Below, one piece after another: positions 1 to 5,077 of a stretch of DNA of 5,077 nucleotides. The DNA comes from an uncultured Brevundimonas sp. GTDB taxonomy: Bacteria; Pseudomonadota; Alphaproteobacteria; Caulobacterales; Caulobacteraceae. The position numbers and the translations under genes were made by a program. Where the stretch lies: assembly GCA_946481425.1 (NCBI GenBank), contig CAMLNT010000170.1, positions 1-5,077 on the forward strand, in the 5' to 3' direction. The stretch's first letter is position 1. Every line of letters begins with the position of its first letter. The notes beneath the pieces are model-generated. The model was given only the letters and a program-made list of their open reading frames with translations, ran no database searches and was not told the origin of the DNA.

Positions 1-10
1 CGCTGGCCAT
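1..10 (-). CDS. Possible 5' end of a gene leaving the window on the left
   Basis: Only the first three codons (Met-Ala-Ser) would lie in the window, so the product cannot be named. The case rests on the initiation site. On the minus strand an ATG at 10-8 is preceded by GGAGG at 19-15, inside an AGGGGAGGG run, with a 4-base spacing. This is a better Shine-Dalgarno than most others in the window. It follows plsC on the same strand after about 240 non-coding bases, so it would be a separate transcription unit or a distal operon member. The call could be wrong, because a GC-rich purine run before an ATG can occur by chance; the sequence to the left would settle it. Confidence 0.35.
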
Positions 11-230
11 GCGCCCTCCCCTGGCGTGGGGACCTCAGGAGTATGGGGTGCGCCGTAGGGGTGGGGATCTGGCCGGCGAAGAATCGTTCTCGTCCCCGCT
101 CTCCAAACATCGTCCCGGCCGCAGCGGAGCGGAGAGGTGAGACCCGAACTCCGTTGATCCGCCTGCGCTTAGGTCCCGGATCTTCGCCGCGTTGCAGCTC
201 GTCTGGGGTGACTGAAGATGGCGGAGCGTC
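11..230 (-). other. Intergenic region with possible structured leader
   Basis: I see no convincing protein gene here; reading frames that cross it are shadows of plsC. If the ATG at 10-8 is real, this stretch is its leader and promoter region. It contains nested complementary segments: 29-35 with 171-177 (7 bp), 65-69 with 156-160 (5 bp), and 71-76 with 115-120 (6 bp), the last enclosing a small hairpin at about 78-94. Competing pairings also exist: 28-33 with 92-97, and 99-104 with 131-136. A CTCC at 41-38 could pair with the GGAG of the ribosome binding site at 19-16. None of this matches a riboswitch or small RNA family that I recognise, and in such GC-rich DNA some complementarity is expected by chance. 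I found no clear promoter hexamers. Confidence 0.25.
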
Positions 231-246
231 CCCGCAAAACTGCGGG
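231..246 (-). terminator. Small hairpin just after plsC, possible weak terminator
   Basis: A perfect 6-bp inverted repeat (CCCGCA/TGCGGG) with a 4-base loop lies four bases beyond the plsC stop codon, where an operon terminator would be expected. On the minus strand it is followed by GGACGCTCC and not by a run of T, so it lacks the second half of an intrinsic terminator. It may instead protect the 3' end of the message or act together with Rho. The position supports a role, but the stem is short. Confidence 0.35.
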
Positions 247-249
247 CCC

Positions 250-1002
250 TCAGGCGGGGTCGCGCGTGGGTTCGGAGGCCGGGACCGAGATTGGCTGCCG
301 GTTCGACAGGCGGTTGGAGGCTGTCTCGATAGACTCCTCGAGCCGCGCCATGAACTCGGCGCGCTTCAGGCCGGCAGGGAGCGGCGGCAGATATTCGAAG
401 ACGACATGGCCGGGAACGAACCGGATGCCCTTGGCCGGCCAATGCTCGCCGGAGTTGGTGGCGACGGGCCAGCAGGCGCCTTCGAGGTCGCGATAGATGG
501 CGGCGACGCCCGGCTTGTATGCCGGCTCGGCGCCCGGCTGGACGCGGGTGCCCTCCGGGAAGATGACGATCTGGCGGCCTTCGGCGAGCCGCGCGCGGGC
601 GTGGCGGACCATGTCCTTGAGCGCCTTGGCATGGGCCGATCGGTCGACGGGGATCATCTTCGTCTTCCAGGCGAACCAGCCCAGGAAGGGCGTCATCATC
701 AGCTCCTTCTTGAGGACGAAGCAGGCCTGATCCAGCACGGTGAAGGGGGCGACGATGTCGAGCATCGACTGATGCTTGGGCGCGACGAGCGCCGCGCCGG
801 TCGGGCGATGCTCCAGGCCCCTCACCTCGACCGTGATGCCCATTATCCAGCGCAGGCCGAAAAGGACGGTGCGCGCCCAGATCTTGATGACGCCCATGGC
901 GGGCCGCTGCGGCATCAGCAGTGCGGGTGACAGGCCGACGGCGACGATGGCCATCGACAGGTAGAGCCAGATCGCGAACAGGACGCGGCGAACAGCCAGC
1001 AT
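250..1002 (-). CDS. plsC: 1-acyl-sn-glycerol-3-phosphate acyltransferase (PlsC family)
   Basis: Predicted to transfer an acyl group from acyl-ACP or acyl-CoA to the sn-2 position of lysophosphatidic acid, giving phosphatidic acid for phospholipid synthesis at the inner membrane. The 250-residue protein has the usual length and the family motifs in order: the catalytic HX4D box (H77 to D82), a block-II-like segment ending in R121 (KMIPVDR, 115-121), the substrate-binding FPEGTR box (148-153), and a proline-containing block IV near 178-184 (WPVATNS). A hydrophobic N-terminus (about 5-30) and a second nonpolar stretch (40-57) suggest membrane attachment. The ATG lies 3 bases after the stop of the DUF218 gene; a GGAG (1018-1015) sits 12 bases upstream, a rather long spacing. 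It is the last clear gene of the ftsE-ftsX-DUF218-plsC operon, with no visible promoter of its own. A different acyl acceptor, such as an ornithine lipid precursor, cannot be excluded, but all core motifs are intact. Confidence 0.9.
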   Translation of the reverse strand: MLAVRRVLFAIWLYLSMAIVAVGLSPALLMPQRPAMGVIKIWARTVLFGLRWIMGITVEVRGLEHRPTGAALVAPKHQSMLDIVAPFTVLDQACFVLKKELMMTPFLGWFAWKTKMIPVDRSAHAKALKDMVRHARARLAEGRQIVIFPEGTRVQPGAEPAYKPGVAAIYRDLEGACWPVATNSGEHWPAKGIRFVPGHVVFEYLPPLPAGLKRAEFMARLEESIETASNRLSNRQPISVPASEPTRDPA

Positions 1003-1005
1003 GGT

Positions 1006-1632
1006 TTACTCGGACTCCGGGGCTGGCTCTGCGGGCGGCTCGCCGGAGCCGCTGAACAGGCGCGCGACCGCTTCGCGGACGAGAACCGCGAGATACTTTG
1101 AATACTCCAGGGTCATGCGCCGCACGCCGGTCTCGGAGCGCCACCAGCTGTCAGTGTTGAGCGAGGGGGTGCCGACCGCATAGGGGATGAGCTCGGCGTC
1201 GCGCATCTGGCCGCGAATTTCCAGCATCGAGCGGGCCATGTGGTAATCGCTGGTGACCACGATCAGGCTGTCGTAGCCCTTGGCGTCAGACCAGGCGGCG
1301 ATCTCCTGGGCGTTGCCGAGCGTGTCCTCGGCGTCGAAGCCGAGATCGACGCAGCAGTCGAACAGGCGGTTCGATCCGGCGGTGACAGCGCGAAGCTCCT
1401 GCCGCTGGACCTGACGGTTCACGCCCGAAACCAGCAGGCGCTCGCCGCGACCTGCCGACAGGAGGCGCAGCGCCGCATTGATGCGCTCGTCCGAGGCCCC
1501 GGTCAGGACGACGATCCCATCCGCGCGGCCGGGATCGGCGGCCGGCGTCATGCGCTCGACCCGGTCGGCGAAGGCGAGCAGTCCCGCCAACCAGATGGTC
1601 GCGAGAACCGCGAGCGCCGCGATCCACCTCAT
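1006..1632 (-). CDS. DUF218 family protein (YdcF/ElyC/SanA-like), membrane-anchored
   Basis: A 208-residue protein with one N-terminal hydrophobic segment (about 3-21), then a DUF218 domain predicted to face the periplasm. Family landmarks are VVLTG (41-45), LLVSGVN (66-72), the central DLGFDAEDTLGNAQE segment (96-110) and VVTSDYHMARS (125-135), whose Ser, Asp, His and Arg positions are the typical conserved ones. Two adjacent cysteines (93-94) precede the central motif. The last 15 residues are rich in Pro, Glu and Ser and look disordered. E. coli members ElyC and SanA affect envelope integrity, and ElyC is linked to undecaprenyl-phosphate metabolism; the biochemical activity of the family is poorly defined. 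I chose the ATG at 1632 because it forms an ATGA overlap with the ftsX stop and has GGAG at 1644-1641, 8 bases upstream; a TTG at 1653 would add 7 residues but has weaker support. Its place between ftsX and plsC suggests an envelope role, which is inference. Confidence 0.85.
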   Translation of the reverse strand: MRWIAALAVLATIWLAGLLAFADRVERMTPAADPGRADGIVVLTGASDERINAALRLLSAGRGERLLVSGVNRQVQRQELRAVTAGSNRLFDCCVDLGFDAEDTLGNAQEIAAWSDAKGYDSLIVVTSDYHMARSMLEIRGQMRDAELIPYAVGTPSLNTDSWWRSETGVRRMTLEYSKYLAVLVREAVARLFSGSGEPPAEPAPESE

Positions 1633-2519
1633 CCCCTCGTCTCCGTGCGCCAAGCGGCGTGCAACAGGCTGCGGACGGTAAAGCGCGCCGCCAGCGCCGC
1701 CAAGCCCGCCGCCAGCACTGCGGCCGGCGCGGCCAGGATGATGTCGGACCAGTCGAACGGCAGGGCCGGCGTCAGGCCGCGAGGCCCGCCCGACAGGATC
1801 AGCACCGCCAGAAGCCCGATGGCCGCCAGGGACCCGGCCGCCCCGGCGACGGCGGCCAGCCAGGCGAACCGCGCCTGGAACAGGTTGGCGATGTAGTCGT
1901 CGGTCGCTCCGGTGAGGCTGAGCACCTCGATCAGTTCGTGGCGGGCCTGCAGACCCGACCGGCTGGCGAAGATGACAGCGGCCCCCGCGGCGATGGCGGC
2001 GAGCAGGGCCAGTCCGATGGCCGAGAGCTTCGCGGTCATGGCCGCCTGGCCGACGTCGGCGCGCCAGACCGAATGGTCATCGACCCGGCCGTCGAGACCG
2101 GCCTCGGCCAGCGCGCGGCTGAGAGCCTCGCCGCGGGCGGGATTGTCCGGATCGAAGCGCACGACGACCAGATGCGGCAGGGGCAGGTCTTCCAGGATGC
2201 CCTCGCCCAGCCAGGGACGGAGCAGGCGTTCGGCCTCTTCCCGTTCCAGAGCCGCGGCCTCGGCCACGCCGGGGACGCCGGAGAGGACCTCGGCGGCGCG
2301 CGCGGCGGCCTGGTCGCCGGTCTCGTCCGGGCGGGGGCTGACCTGGACGGTGGCCTCGGCCGCCATGTCGCGGGCCCAGCCCTGGGCGGCGCGGTCGGCG
2401 GCGGCGGCGGCCATGGCCCCGAAGACGGCGAGGAAACACAGGATGGCGACGACCGCGAACAGGGCGAGGTCGCGGCCCTCACCGGGCGGCAGGAGCGGTC
2501 CGGGGCGACGCTCGGTCAT
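1629..2519 (-). CDS. ftsX: Cell division protein FtsX (ABC transporter-like permease subunit)
   Basis: FtsX is the membrane half of FtsEX, which uses ATP hydrolysis by FtsE to drive conformational change across the inner membrane and activate peptidoglycan hydrolases at the division site; it does not appear to transport a substrate. The 296-residue protein shows the expected layout: a short cytoplasmic N-terminus, TM1 (about 17-41), a large extracytoplasmic domain (about 42-162), TM2 (163-185), a cytoplasmic segment with the conserved ELIEVLSLTGATDDYI-type motif (195-210) that contacts the ATPase, TM3 (216-244) and TM4 (258-280). The start ATG overlaps the ftsE stop as ATGA (2519-2516), and GGAGG at 2531-2527 lies 7 bases upstream, so initiation is well supported both by coupling and by a Shine-Dalgarno. 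The N-terminus is shorter than in E. coli FtsX, as is common in alphaproteobacteria. Its periplasmic partner is not in the window. Confidence 0.92.
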   Translation of the reverse strand: MTERRPGPLLPPGEGRDLALFAVVAILCFLAVFGAMAAAAADRAAQGWARDMAAEATVQVSPRPDETGDQAAARAAEVLSGVPGVAEAAALEREEAERLLRPWLGEGILEDLPLPHLVVVRFDPDNPARGEALSRALAEAGLDGRVDDHSVWRADVGQAAMTAKLSAIGLALLAAIAAGAAVIFASRSGLQARHELIEVLSLTGATDDYIANLFQARFAWLAAVAGAAGSLAAIGLLAVLILSGGPRGLTPALPFDWSDIILAAPAAVLAAGLAALAARFTVRSLLHAAWRTETRG

Positions 2520-3214
2520 CGGGCGACCTCCGACAGGCGGCCGCGCTCGAGGCGCAACTCCGGCATGCCGGAGCGCCCGACCAGCTCGTGGTCGTGGGTG
2601 GCGATGAGCACCGTCGCGCCCAACCGGTTCAGCTCGATGAAGAGCCGCAGGATGCGCACGGCCATCTCGTCGTCGACCGCGCCGGTCGGCTCATCGGCAA
2701 GGATCAGCCAGGGCCGACCGACCACCGCGCGGGCGATGGCCAGCCGCTGTTTCTCTCCGGCTGACAGGGACGACGGCAGGTCCTGCATCCGTGAACCCAG
2801 CCCGACCCAGGCGAGCAGCTCCTCGACGTCCTCGCGATAGGCCTTGGGCTTCTGGCCGGCGACCCGCAGCGGCAGGGCCGCATTGTCGAAGGCCGACAGG
2901 TGATCGATCAGGCGGAAATCGTGGAACACCACCCCCATGCGCCGCCGCAGCGCCGTCCGGTCAGCGGGGCTGATGCGGGCGGTATCGCGTCCGAACAGGC
3001 GCACGGCGCCGCGGGTGGCCGCCGCGCCCATGTAAATCAGCTTCAGAAGGCTCGATTTGCCCGCTCCAGAGGGGCCGGTAAGGAAGTGGAAAGAGCCCGC
3101 AGGCAAGGTGAAATCGACGTCCTTCAACACCTCGGGCCCATGCCCGCCGTAGGCCAGCCCGACGGAGTCGAAGCGGACGGCGGAACTGGCGGGCGCGGCG
3201 GCTTGAACGGACAT
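2516..3214 (-). CDS. ftsE: Cell division ATP-binding protein FtsE
   Basis: This is the cytoplasmic ABC ATPase of FtsEX, a divisome component that couples ATP hydrolysis to septal wall remodelling. The 232-residue protein has a full nucleotide-binding domain: Walker A GPSGAGKS (47-54), a Q-loop region VVFHDFRLI (95-103), signature LSAGEKQR (150-157), Walker B LILADE (170-175) followed by PTGAVDD, and an H-loop histidine (H207 in ATHDHE). The HDFRLI context and the adjacent ftsX identify it as FtsE and not LolD or a generic transporter ATPase. One oddity is the Q-loop position usually occupied by Gln, which here is His98 (codon CAC at 2923-2921). The first 12 or so residues are an Ala-rich extension before the ABC fold. 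The ATG at 3214 has no obvious Shine-Dalgarno upstream. It is the first gene of the operon, so its promoter should lie in or near the 47-base divergent gap. Confidence 0.93.
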   Translation of the reverse strand: MSVQAAAPASSAVRFDSVGLAYGGHGPEVLKDVDFTLPAGSFHFLTGPSGAGKSSLLKLIYMGAAATRGAVRLFGRDTARISPADRTALRRRMGVVFHDFRLIDHLSAFDNAALPLRVAGQKPKAYREDVEELLAWVGLGSRMQDLPSSLSAGEKQRLAIARAVVGRPWLILADEPTGAVDDEMAVRILRLFIELNRLGATVLIATHDHELVGRSGMPELRLERGRLSEVAR

Positions 3215-3261
3215 GGTCGAACGGGCGAACTCGGGGAGATGGGCCAGGCGCCCGTAATGGC
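3215..3261. promoter_or_regulatory. Divergent intergenic gap between ftsE and the zinc-ribbon gene
   Basis: Only 47 bases separate the start codons of two oppositely directed transcription units, so promoters for both must lie here or extend into the opposite coding sequences. I cannot identify convincing -35/-10 pairs. Neither start codon has a well-placed Shine-Dalgarno: the only good purine run on the plus strand (GGGGAGA, about 3233-3239) ends more than 20 bases before the ATG at 3262. This would fit leaderless or very short-leader transcripts, which are common in Caulobacter-type bacteria. A GAAC repeat (3219-3222 and 3227-3230) is present, but its spacing fits no regulator that I know. 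The regulatory call is positional. Confidence 0.4.
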
Positions 3262-4191
3262 ATGATACTGTCCTGCCCCGACTGTTCCACGCGATATTTC
3301 GTGCCTGACGAAGCCGTCGGCGCGAATGGCCGCACCGTGCGCTGCACCTCCTGCGGATTCGCCTGGCGCGCCGAGGGCGAACAGACCCTGGACCTGGTGG
3401 TCGAGCCCGAGATCGGCGCCTCCATCCACGCAGTCGACACGCCGATCGAGGCCGAGGGCGGCCTCACGGCGCCGGAGCTGCCCAAGGCGTTCCGCGCCAA
3501 GGTGGTCGAGCAGAGGCGGCTGAAGCAGGCTGTCGTGCAGGGCGCGGTCTGGGCGACGCTGGGTGTCTTCTGTCTGGGGCTGACGGTCTCGGCCTACCTG
3601 TTCCGGGTCGATGTAGTCGAGATGGCGCCGCGCACCGCCGCCGCCTATGCCGCGATCGGCCTGCCGGTAAACGCTACCGGGCTGGAGTTCGAAGAGATTT
3701 CCGCGCGTGCCGCACCGGACGGGACCGCCGCCGTCGAGGTGACGTTCCGGCTGAGGAACGTGCGCGGCGAGCCGCGGCTGGCCCCGCCGGTGCGGGTGGC
3801 CCTGGTCGATAGCCACGGCGAGCGCATCGACACCCGCATTGTCCAGCCGCCGGCCGAGGCGGTCGCGCCGGGTCATGTGATCTACATGACGACCGTGATC
3901 CCTGATCCCGAGGGTCACGGGGCCGACGTCGACCTGGCCTTCGCCCCGGAGATCCGTCGCGAGACGGCGCGGCACACGCCCGCCCATGCGCCCGAGCCGG
4001 CAGGCCATGGTGCGGACCATGGCGATCACGCCGAAGCCGCGCCGCCAGAAGATCACGGCCTTCGCGGGCCCGGCGCGCACGATCCGGCCGAATCCGTGGC
4101 CCACGCCGAGGAGGTCCCCGAGGCCGCGCCTATCGTCGAGGCTGTGGACAACGGCCTGCGCCCGGCGGTATCCGCCGGGCATCATGGCTGA
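3262..4191 (+). CDS. MJ0042-type zinc-ribbon, single-pass membrane protein with DUF3426-like region and His-rich tail
   Basis: The 309-residue protein begins at once with a zinc ribbon: two CxxC knuckles, C5/C8 and C28/C31, in the order typical of the MJ0042 finger (CPDC then CTSC). An acidic linker follows, then a basic stretch (78-88), a transmembrane helix (about 91-113) and a region resembling DUF3426 (about 115-230), with the characteristic [15 protein letters not shown] segment (129-143). The expected topology is zinc ribbon in the cytoplasm and the DUF3426 part outside. From about residue 236 the chain is low-complexity, rich in His, Ala, Pro and Glu, with ten histidines between 238 and 308. 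The start is fixed by the finger, which leaves no room for a later Met; an ATG at 3257 stops after two codons. It is divergent from ftsE and overlaps hpt by 8 bases. The function of the family is unknown; metal sensing or a regulatory role is only a guess. Confidence 0.85.
   Translation: MILSCPDCSTRYFVPDEAVGANGRTVRCTSCGFAWRAEGEQTLDLVVEPEIGASIHAVDTPIEAEGGLTAPELPKAFRAKVVEQRRLKQAVVQGAVWATLGVFCLGLTVSAYLFRVDVVEMAPRTAAAYAAIGLPVNATGLEFEEISARAAPDGTAAVEVTFRLRNVRGEPRLAPPVRVALVDSHGERIDTRIVQPPAEAVAPGHVIYMTTVIPDPEGHGADVDLAFAPEIRRETARHTPAHAPEPAGHGADHGDHAEAAPPEDHGLRGPGAHDPAESVAHAEEVPEAAPIVEAVDNGLRPAVSAGHHG
4160..4180 (+). promoter_or_regulatory. Stable hairpin masking the hpt translation start
   Basis: A perfect 9-bp inverted repeat (GCCCGGCGG/CCGCCGGGC) with a 3-base TAT loop lies inside the end of the zinc-ribbon coding sequence. 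It ends 3 bases before the hpt ATG. It fills the place where a Shine-Dalgarno would be, and no other candidate site is visible. In mRNA the stem should hinder independent ribosome entry, while ribosomes finishing the upstream gene would melt it, so translational coupling is likely. A terminator role is unlikely because no T-run follows and hpt begins at once. Confidence 0.5.
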
Positions 4192-4717
4192 CCCCTCCCC
4201 GCCCTACGAAATCCTGATCGCCGAAGACGAGGTCCAGGCCGTCATCGAGACCCTGGCCGACCGAATCGCGCCGGACATCGACGACGAGACGATCGCGGTG
4301 GTGCTGCTGACCGGCGGCATCTGGTTCGCGGCCGACCTGACGCGGGCCCTGGCCCGGCGCGGGCGGATGGTCGGCTTCGACGCCCTGTGGCTGGCCTCCT
4401 ACGGCGACGAGAAGACCTCGCGCGGCCGGATCGACGAGCGGGCCGGGCTCCAGCGCGACGTGGCCGGCAAGACGGTGCTGATCCTGGACGACGTCTTCGA
4501 CACAGGCCTGTCGCTGTCGCGAGCCGTGGAAATCGTGAGGGAAAGGGGCGCGGCCCGGGTGCTGACCTGCGTCTTCGCCTCCAAACCCTGGCCCGAGCCG
4601 CGGGCCATCGAGCCGGACTACGTCGGCTGGGAGGCCCCGGCGCGCTATCTGGTCGGCTACGGTCTGGACTCCGCCGGACGGATGCGCGGCCTGCCGCACA
4701 TCGTGGCGCTGGATTGA
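4184..4717 (+). CDS. hpt: Hypoxanthine (guanine) phosphoribosyltransferase
   Basis: Predicted purine-salvage enzyme that joins hypoxanthine and/or guanine to PRPP, giving IMP or GMP and pyrophosphate, in the cytoplasm. The 177 residues match the compact bacterial HPRT length. Landmarks are the pyrophosphate loop region [14 protein letters not shown] (39-52), the flexible-loop Ser-Tyr pair (S72-Y73 in ASYGDE), the PRPP-binding motif [11 protein letters not shown] (98-108), the purine-contacting Lys134, and the C-terminal base-specificity block DYVGW...YLVGYGLD (145-162) with Arg168 near the expected arginine. Relative to textbook enzymes, the first acid of the PRPP motif is Asp102 in place of Glu, and Thr43 sits where Lys or Arg is common in the pyrophosphate loop. 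The ATG lies in an ATGGCTGA overlap with the upstream stop; no Shine-Dalgarno is seen and no upstream in-frame start is suitable. The C-terminal block argues for HPRT over a xanthine- or adenine-specific enzyme, but purine preference cannot be fixed from sequence alone. Confidence 0.87.
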   Translation: MADPSPPYEILIAEDEVQAVIETLADRIAPDIDDETIAVVLLTGGIWFAADLTRALARRGRMVGFDALWLASYGDEKTSRGRIDERAGLQRDVAGKTVLILDDVFDTGLSLSRAVEIVRERGAARVLTCVFASKPWPEPRAIEPDYVGWEAPARYLVGYGLDSAGRMRGLPHIVALD

Positions 4718-4718
4718 G

Positions 4719-4746
4719 TTGACGGTCTGCTTTCCGTTGCCAGCCC
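4719..4746 (+). promoter_or_regulatory. Possible housekeeping-type promoter for the OPT transporter gene
   Basis: TTGACGG at 4719-4725 matches the -35 consensus described for Caulobacter housekeeping promoters (TTGACGS). Thirteen bases later, GCCAGCCC (4739-4746) is only a partial match (G, C, A and final C) to the corresponding -10 consensus GCTANAWC. The transcript would start near 4752, leaving a leader of about 37 bases before the ATG at 4789. The -35 element begins right after the hpt stop, which fits a separate transcription unit. The weak -10 keeps confidence low. Confidence 0.25.
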
Positions 4747-4756
4747 GATAGGGTTG
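4741..4756 (+). terminator. Short hairpin between hpt and the OPT gene
   Basis: CAGCCC and GGGTTG form a 6-bp stem (one G-T pair) around a GATA loop. It is enclosed by a longer-range 7-bp perfect inverted repeat, GTTGACG (4718-4724) with CGTCAAC (4763-4769), followed by a pyrimidine run CTTCCTTT. This could be an inefficient terminator for the zinc-ribbon/hpt transcript, or leader structure for the transporter. There is no uninterrupted T-run, and it overlaps the proposed promoter, so both calls cannot be fully right. Confidence 0.25.
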
Positions 4757-4777
4757 CGGTTACGTCAACCTTCCTTT

Positions 4778-4784
4778 GGGAGGA
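4778..4784 (+). promoter_or_regulatory. Strong Shine-Dalgarno of the OPT gene
   Basis: GGGAGGA lies just upstream of the ATG at 4789, with GGAGG ending 5 bases before it. It fixes the start and contrasts with hpt, ftsE and the zinc-ribbon gene, which lack a clear site. Confidence 0.7.
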
Positions 4785-4788
4785 TTTC

Positions 4789-5077
4789 ATGACGGATCAA
4801 ACCGCGCCCGCGCCCAAGCGCCGGCTGGAATTGACGCTACGCGCCCTCGTTCTGGGCTGCATCCTGGCGGTGATCTTCACCGCCGCGAACACCTATCTCG
4901 GTCTGCAGGTCGGCCTGACCTTCGCCTCGGCCATCCCGGCGGCGGTCATTTCCATGACGCTGCTGCGGGCGCTGAAGAACTCGACCATCTGGGAAAACAT
5001 GACGGTCCAGACCGTCGCGTCCGTCGGCGGGGCCATGAGCGCGATCATCTTCGTGCTGCCCGGCCTGGTCATGGTCG
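4789..5077 (+). CDS. OPT family oligopeptide transporter, N-terminal part (runs off the window)
   Basis: The first 96 codons of a polytopic inner-membrane transporter of the OPT family, whose members import small peptides or metal-chelate complexes by secondary transport. A short polar, basic N-terminus leads into TM1 (about 15-33), the family-typical NTYLGLQVGLTFASAIPAAV segment (34-53), a polar turn, then ENMTVQTVAS (69-78) and another hydrophobic helix (about 80-96). Family members usually exceed 600 residues, so most of the gene lies beyond the right edge. The start is strongly supported by GGGAGGA at 4778-4784, with GGAGG 5 bases before the ATG. It follows hpt after 71 bases on the same strand, probably as its own transcription unit. 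The substrate cannot be told from this fragment; bacterial OPT proteins of this type are mostly annotated as putative oligopeptide transporters. Confidence 0.88.
   Translation, partial: MTDQTAPAPKRRLELTLRALVLGCILAVIFTAANTYLGLQVGLTFASAIPAAVISMTLLRALKNSTIWENMTVQTVASVGGAMSAIIFVLPGLVMV

Noticed and set aside
139..153. GAG/CTC hairpin with TTCGGGT loop resembling a tRNA T-arm
   Set aside because: The T-loop adenine is missing, the stem is only 3 bp, and no acceptor or anticodon stems can be built around it.
137..177. Thiamin pyrophosphate riboswitch look-alike (GAGA...CCC...GAAC...TGATCCG)
   Set aside because: The conserved core around GAACCTGAT and the TAAT element are missing, the spacing from the upstream GGGGTGC is wrong, and no plus-strand gene follows.
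43..930. Long plus-strand open frame antisense to plsC
   Set aside because: It lies opposite the well-supported plsC, has an AGGAG only one base from its ATG, and shows no recognisable family features.
35..1144. Long minus-strand open frame overlapping plsC and the DUF218 gene
   Set aside because: Its product is low-complexity and Arg/Pro/Ala-rich with no motif, while the other frame encodes a protein with all the PlsC boxes. It is a GC-rich shadow frame.
1633..1653. TTG start giving a 7-residue longer DUF218 protein
   Set aside because: The ATG at 1632 forms an ATGA overlap with ftsX and has a GGAG 8 bases upstream, matching the neighbouring junction style.
1659..2840. Plus-strand frame of 393 codons antisense to ftsX and ftsE
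   Set aside because: It is rich in Gln, Arg and Gly with no domain signature, and sits opposite two clearly real genes; it is typical antisense of high-GC codons.
3219..3230. GAAC repeat (GTTC repeat on the minus strand) resembling an alphaproteobacterial LexA site
   Set aside because: The LexA box there is GTTC-N7-GTTC; here the copies are separated by only 4 bases.
3262..3267. TATCAT on the minus strand as a -10 element for ftsE
   Set aside because: No acceptable -35 lies at the right distance; a single hexamer match is not enough.
3124..4185. Minus-strand frame of 353 codons antisense to the zinc-ribbon gene
   Set aside because: The plus frame carries the CxxC pairs, a membrane helix and a coupled downstream gene; this one has no coherent features.

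Overview
The window is a GC-rich (roughly two-thirds G+C), densely packed chromosomal segment. Its protein content and gene order suggest an alphaproteobacterium, probably of the Caulobacter/Brevundimonas group. That placement is an inference from the FtsE/FtsX style, the MJ0042-type zinc-ribbon membrane protein, the base composition and the overlapping stop/start junctions; no rRNA or other marker is present. I see no mobile element, CRISPR array, tRNA or rRNA.

Left part, minus strand: four genes form one tightly spaced operon read from about 3214 down to 250. In transcription order they are ftsE (ABC ATPase), ftsX (its membrane partner), a DUF218/YdcF-ElyC-SanA family membrane-anchored protein, and a PlsC-type 1-acylglycerol-3-phosphate acyltransferase. 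ftsE/ftsX and ftsX/DUF218 share ATGA stop/start overlaps, and plsC starts 3 bases after the DUF218 stop. The theme is envelope growth and division: FtsEX controls septal peptidoglycan cleavage, DUF218 proteins are linked to envelope or lipid-carrier metabolism, and PlsC makes phosphatidic acid. Left of plsC, about 240 bases hold no convincing full gene but contain a small hairpin after plsC, several long-range complementary segments, and a good Shine-Dalgarno plus ATG for a minus-strand gene that leaves the window after three codons.

Middle: a 47-base divergent gap (3215-3261) separates ftsE from a plus-strand pair. The first plus gene encodes a zinc-ribbon, single-pass membrane protein with a DUF3426-like segment and an unusual histidine-rich C-terminal tail. 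Its stop overlaps by 8 bases the start of a hypoxanthine phosphoribosyltransferase gene (hpt). A 9-bp perfect hairpin lies just before the hpt start codon, where a ribosome binding site would be expected, so hpt translation probably depends on translation of the upstream gene.

Right part: after a 71-base gap with a possible promoter and a strong ribosome binding site, the first 96 codons of an OPT-family (oligopeptide or metal-chelate) transporter run off the right edge.

I found no clear undescribed multi-gene system. The points most worth checking are the histidine in place of the FtsE Q-loop glutamine, the His-rich tail of the zinc-ribbon protein, the hairpin-masked hpt start, and the possible structured leader at the left edge.
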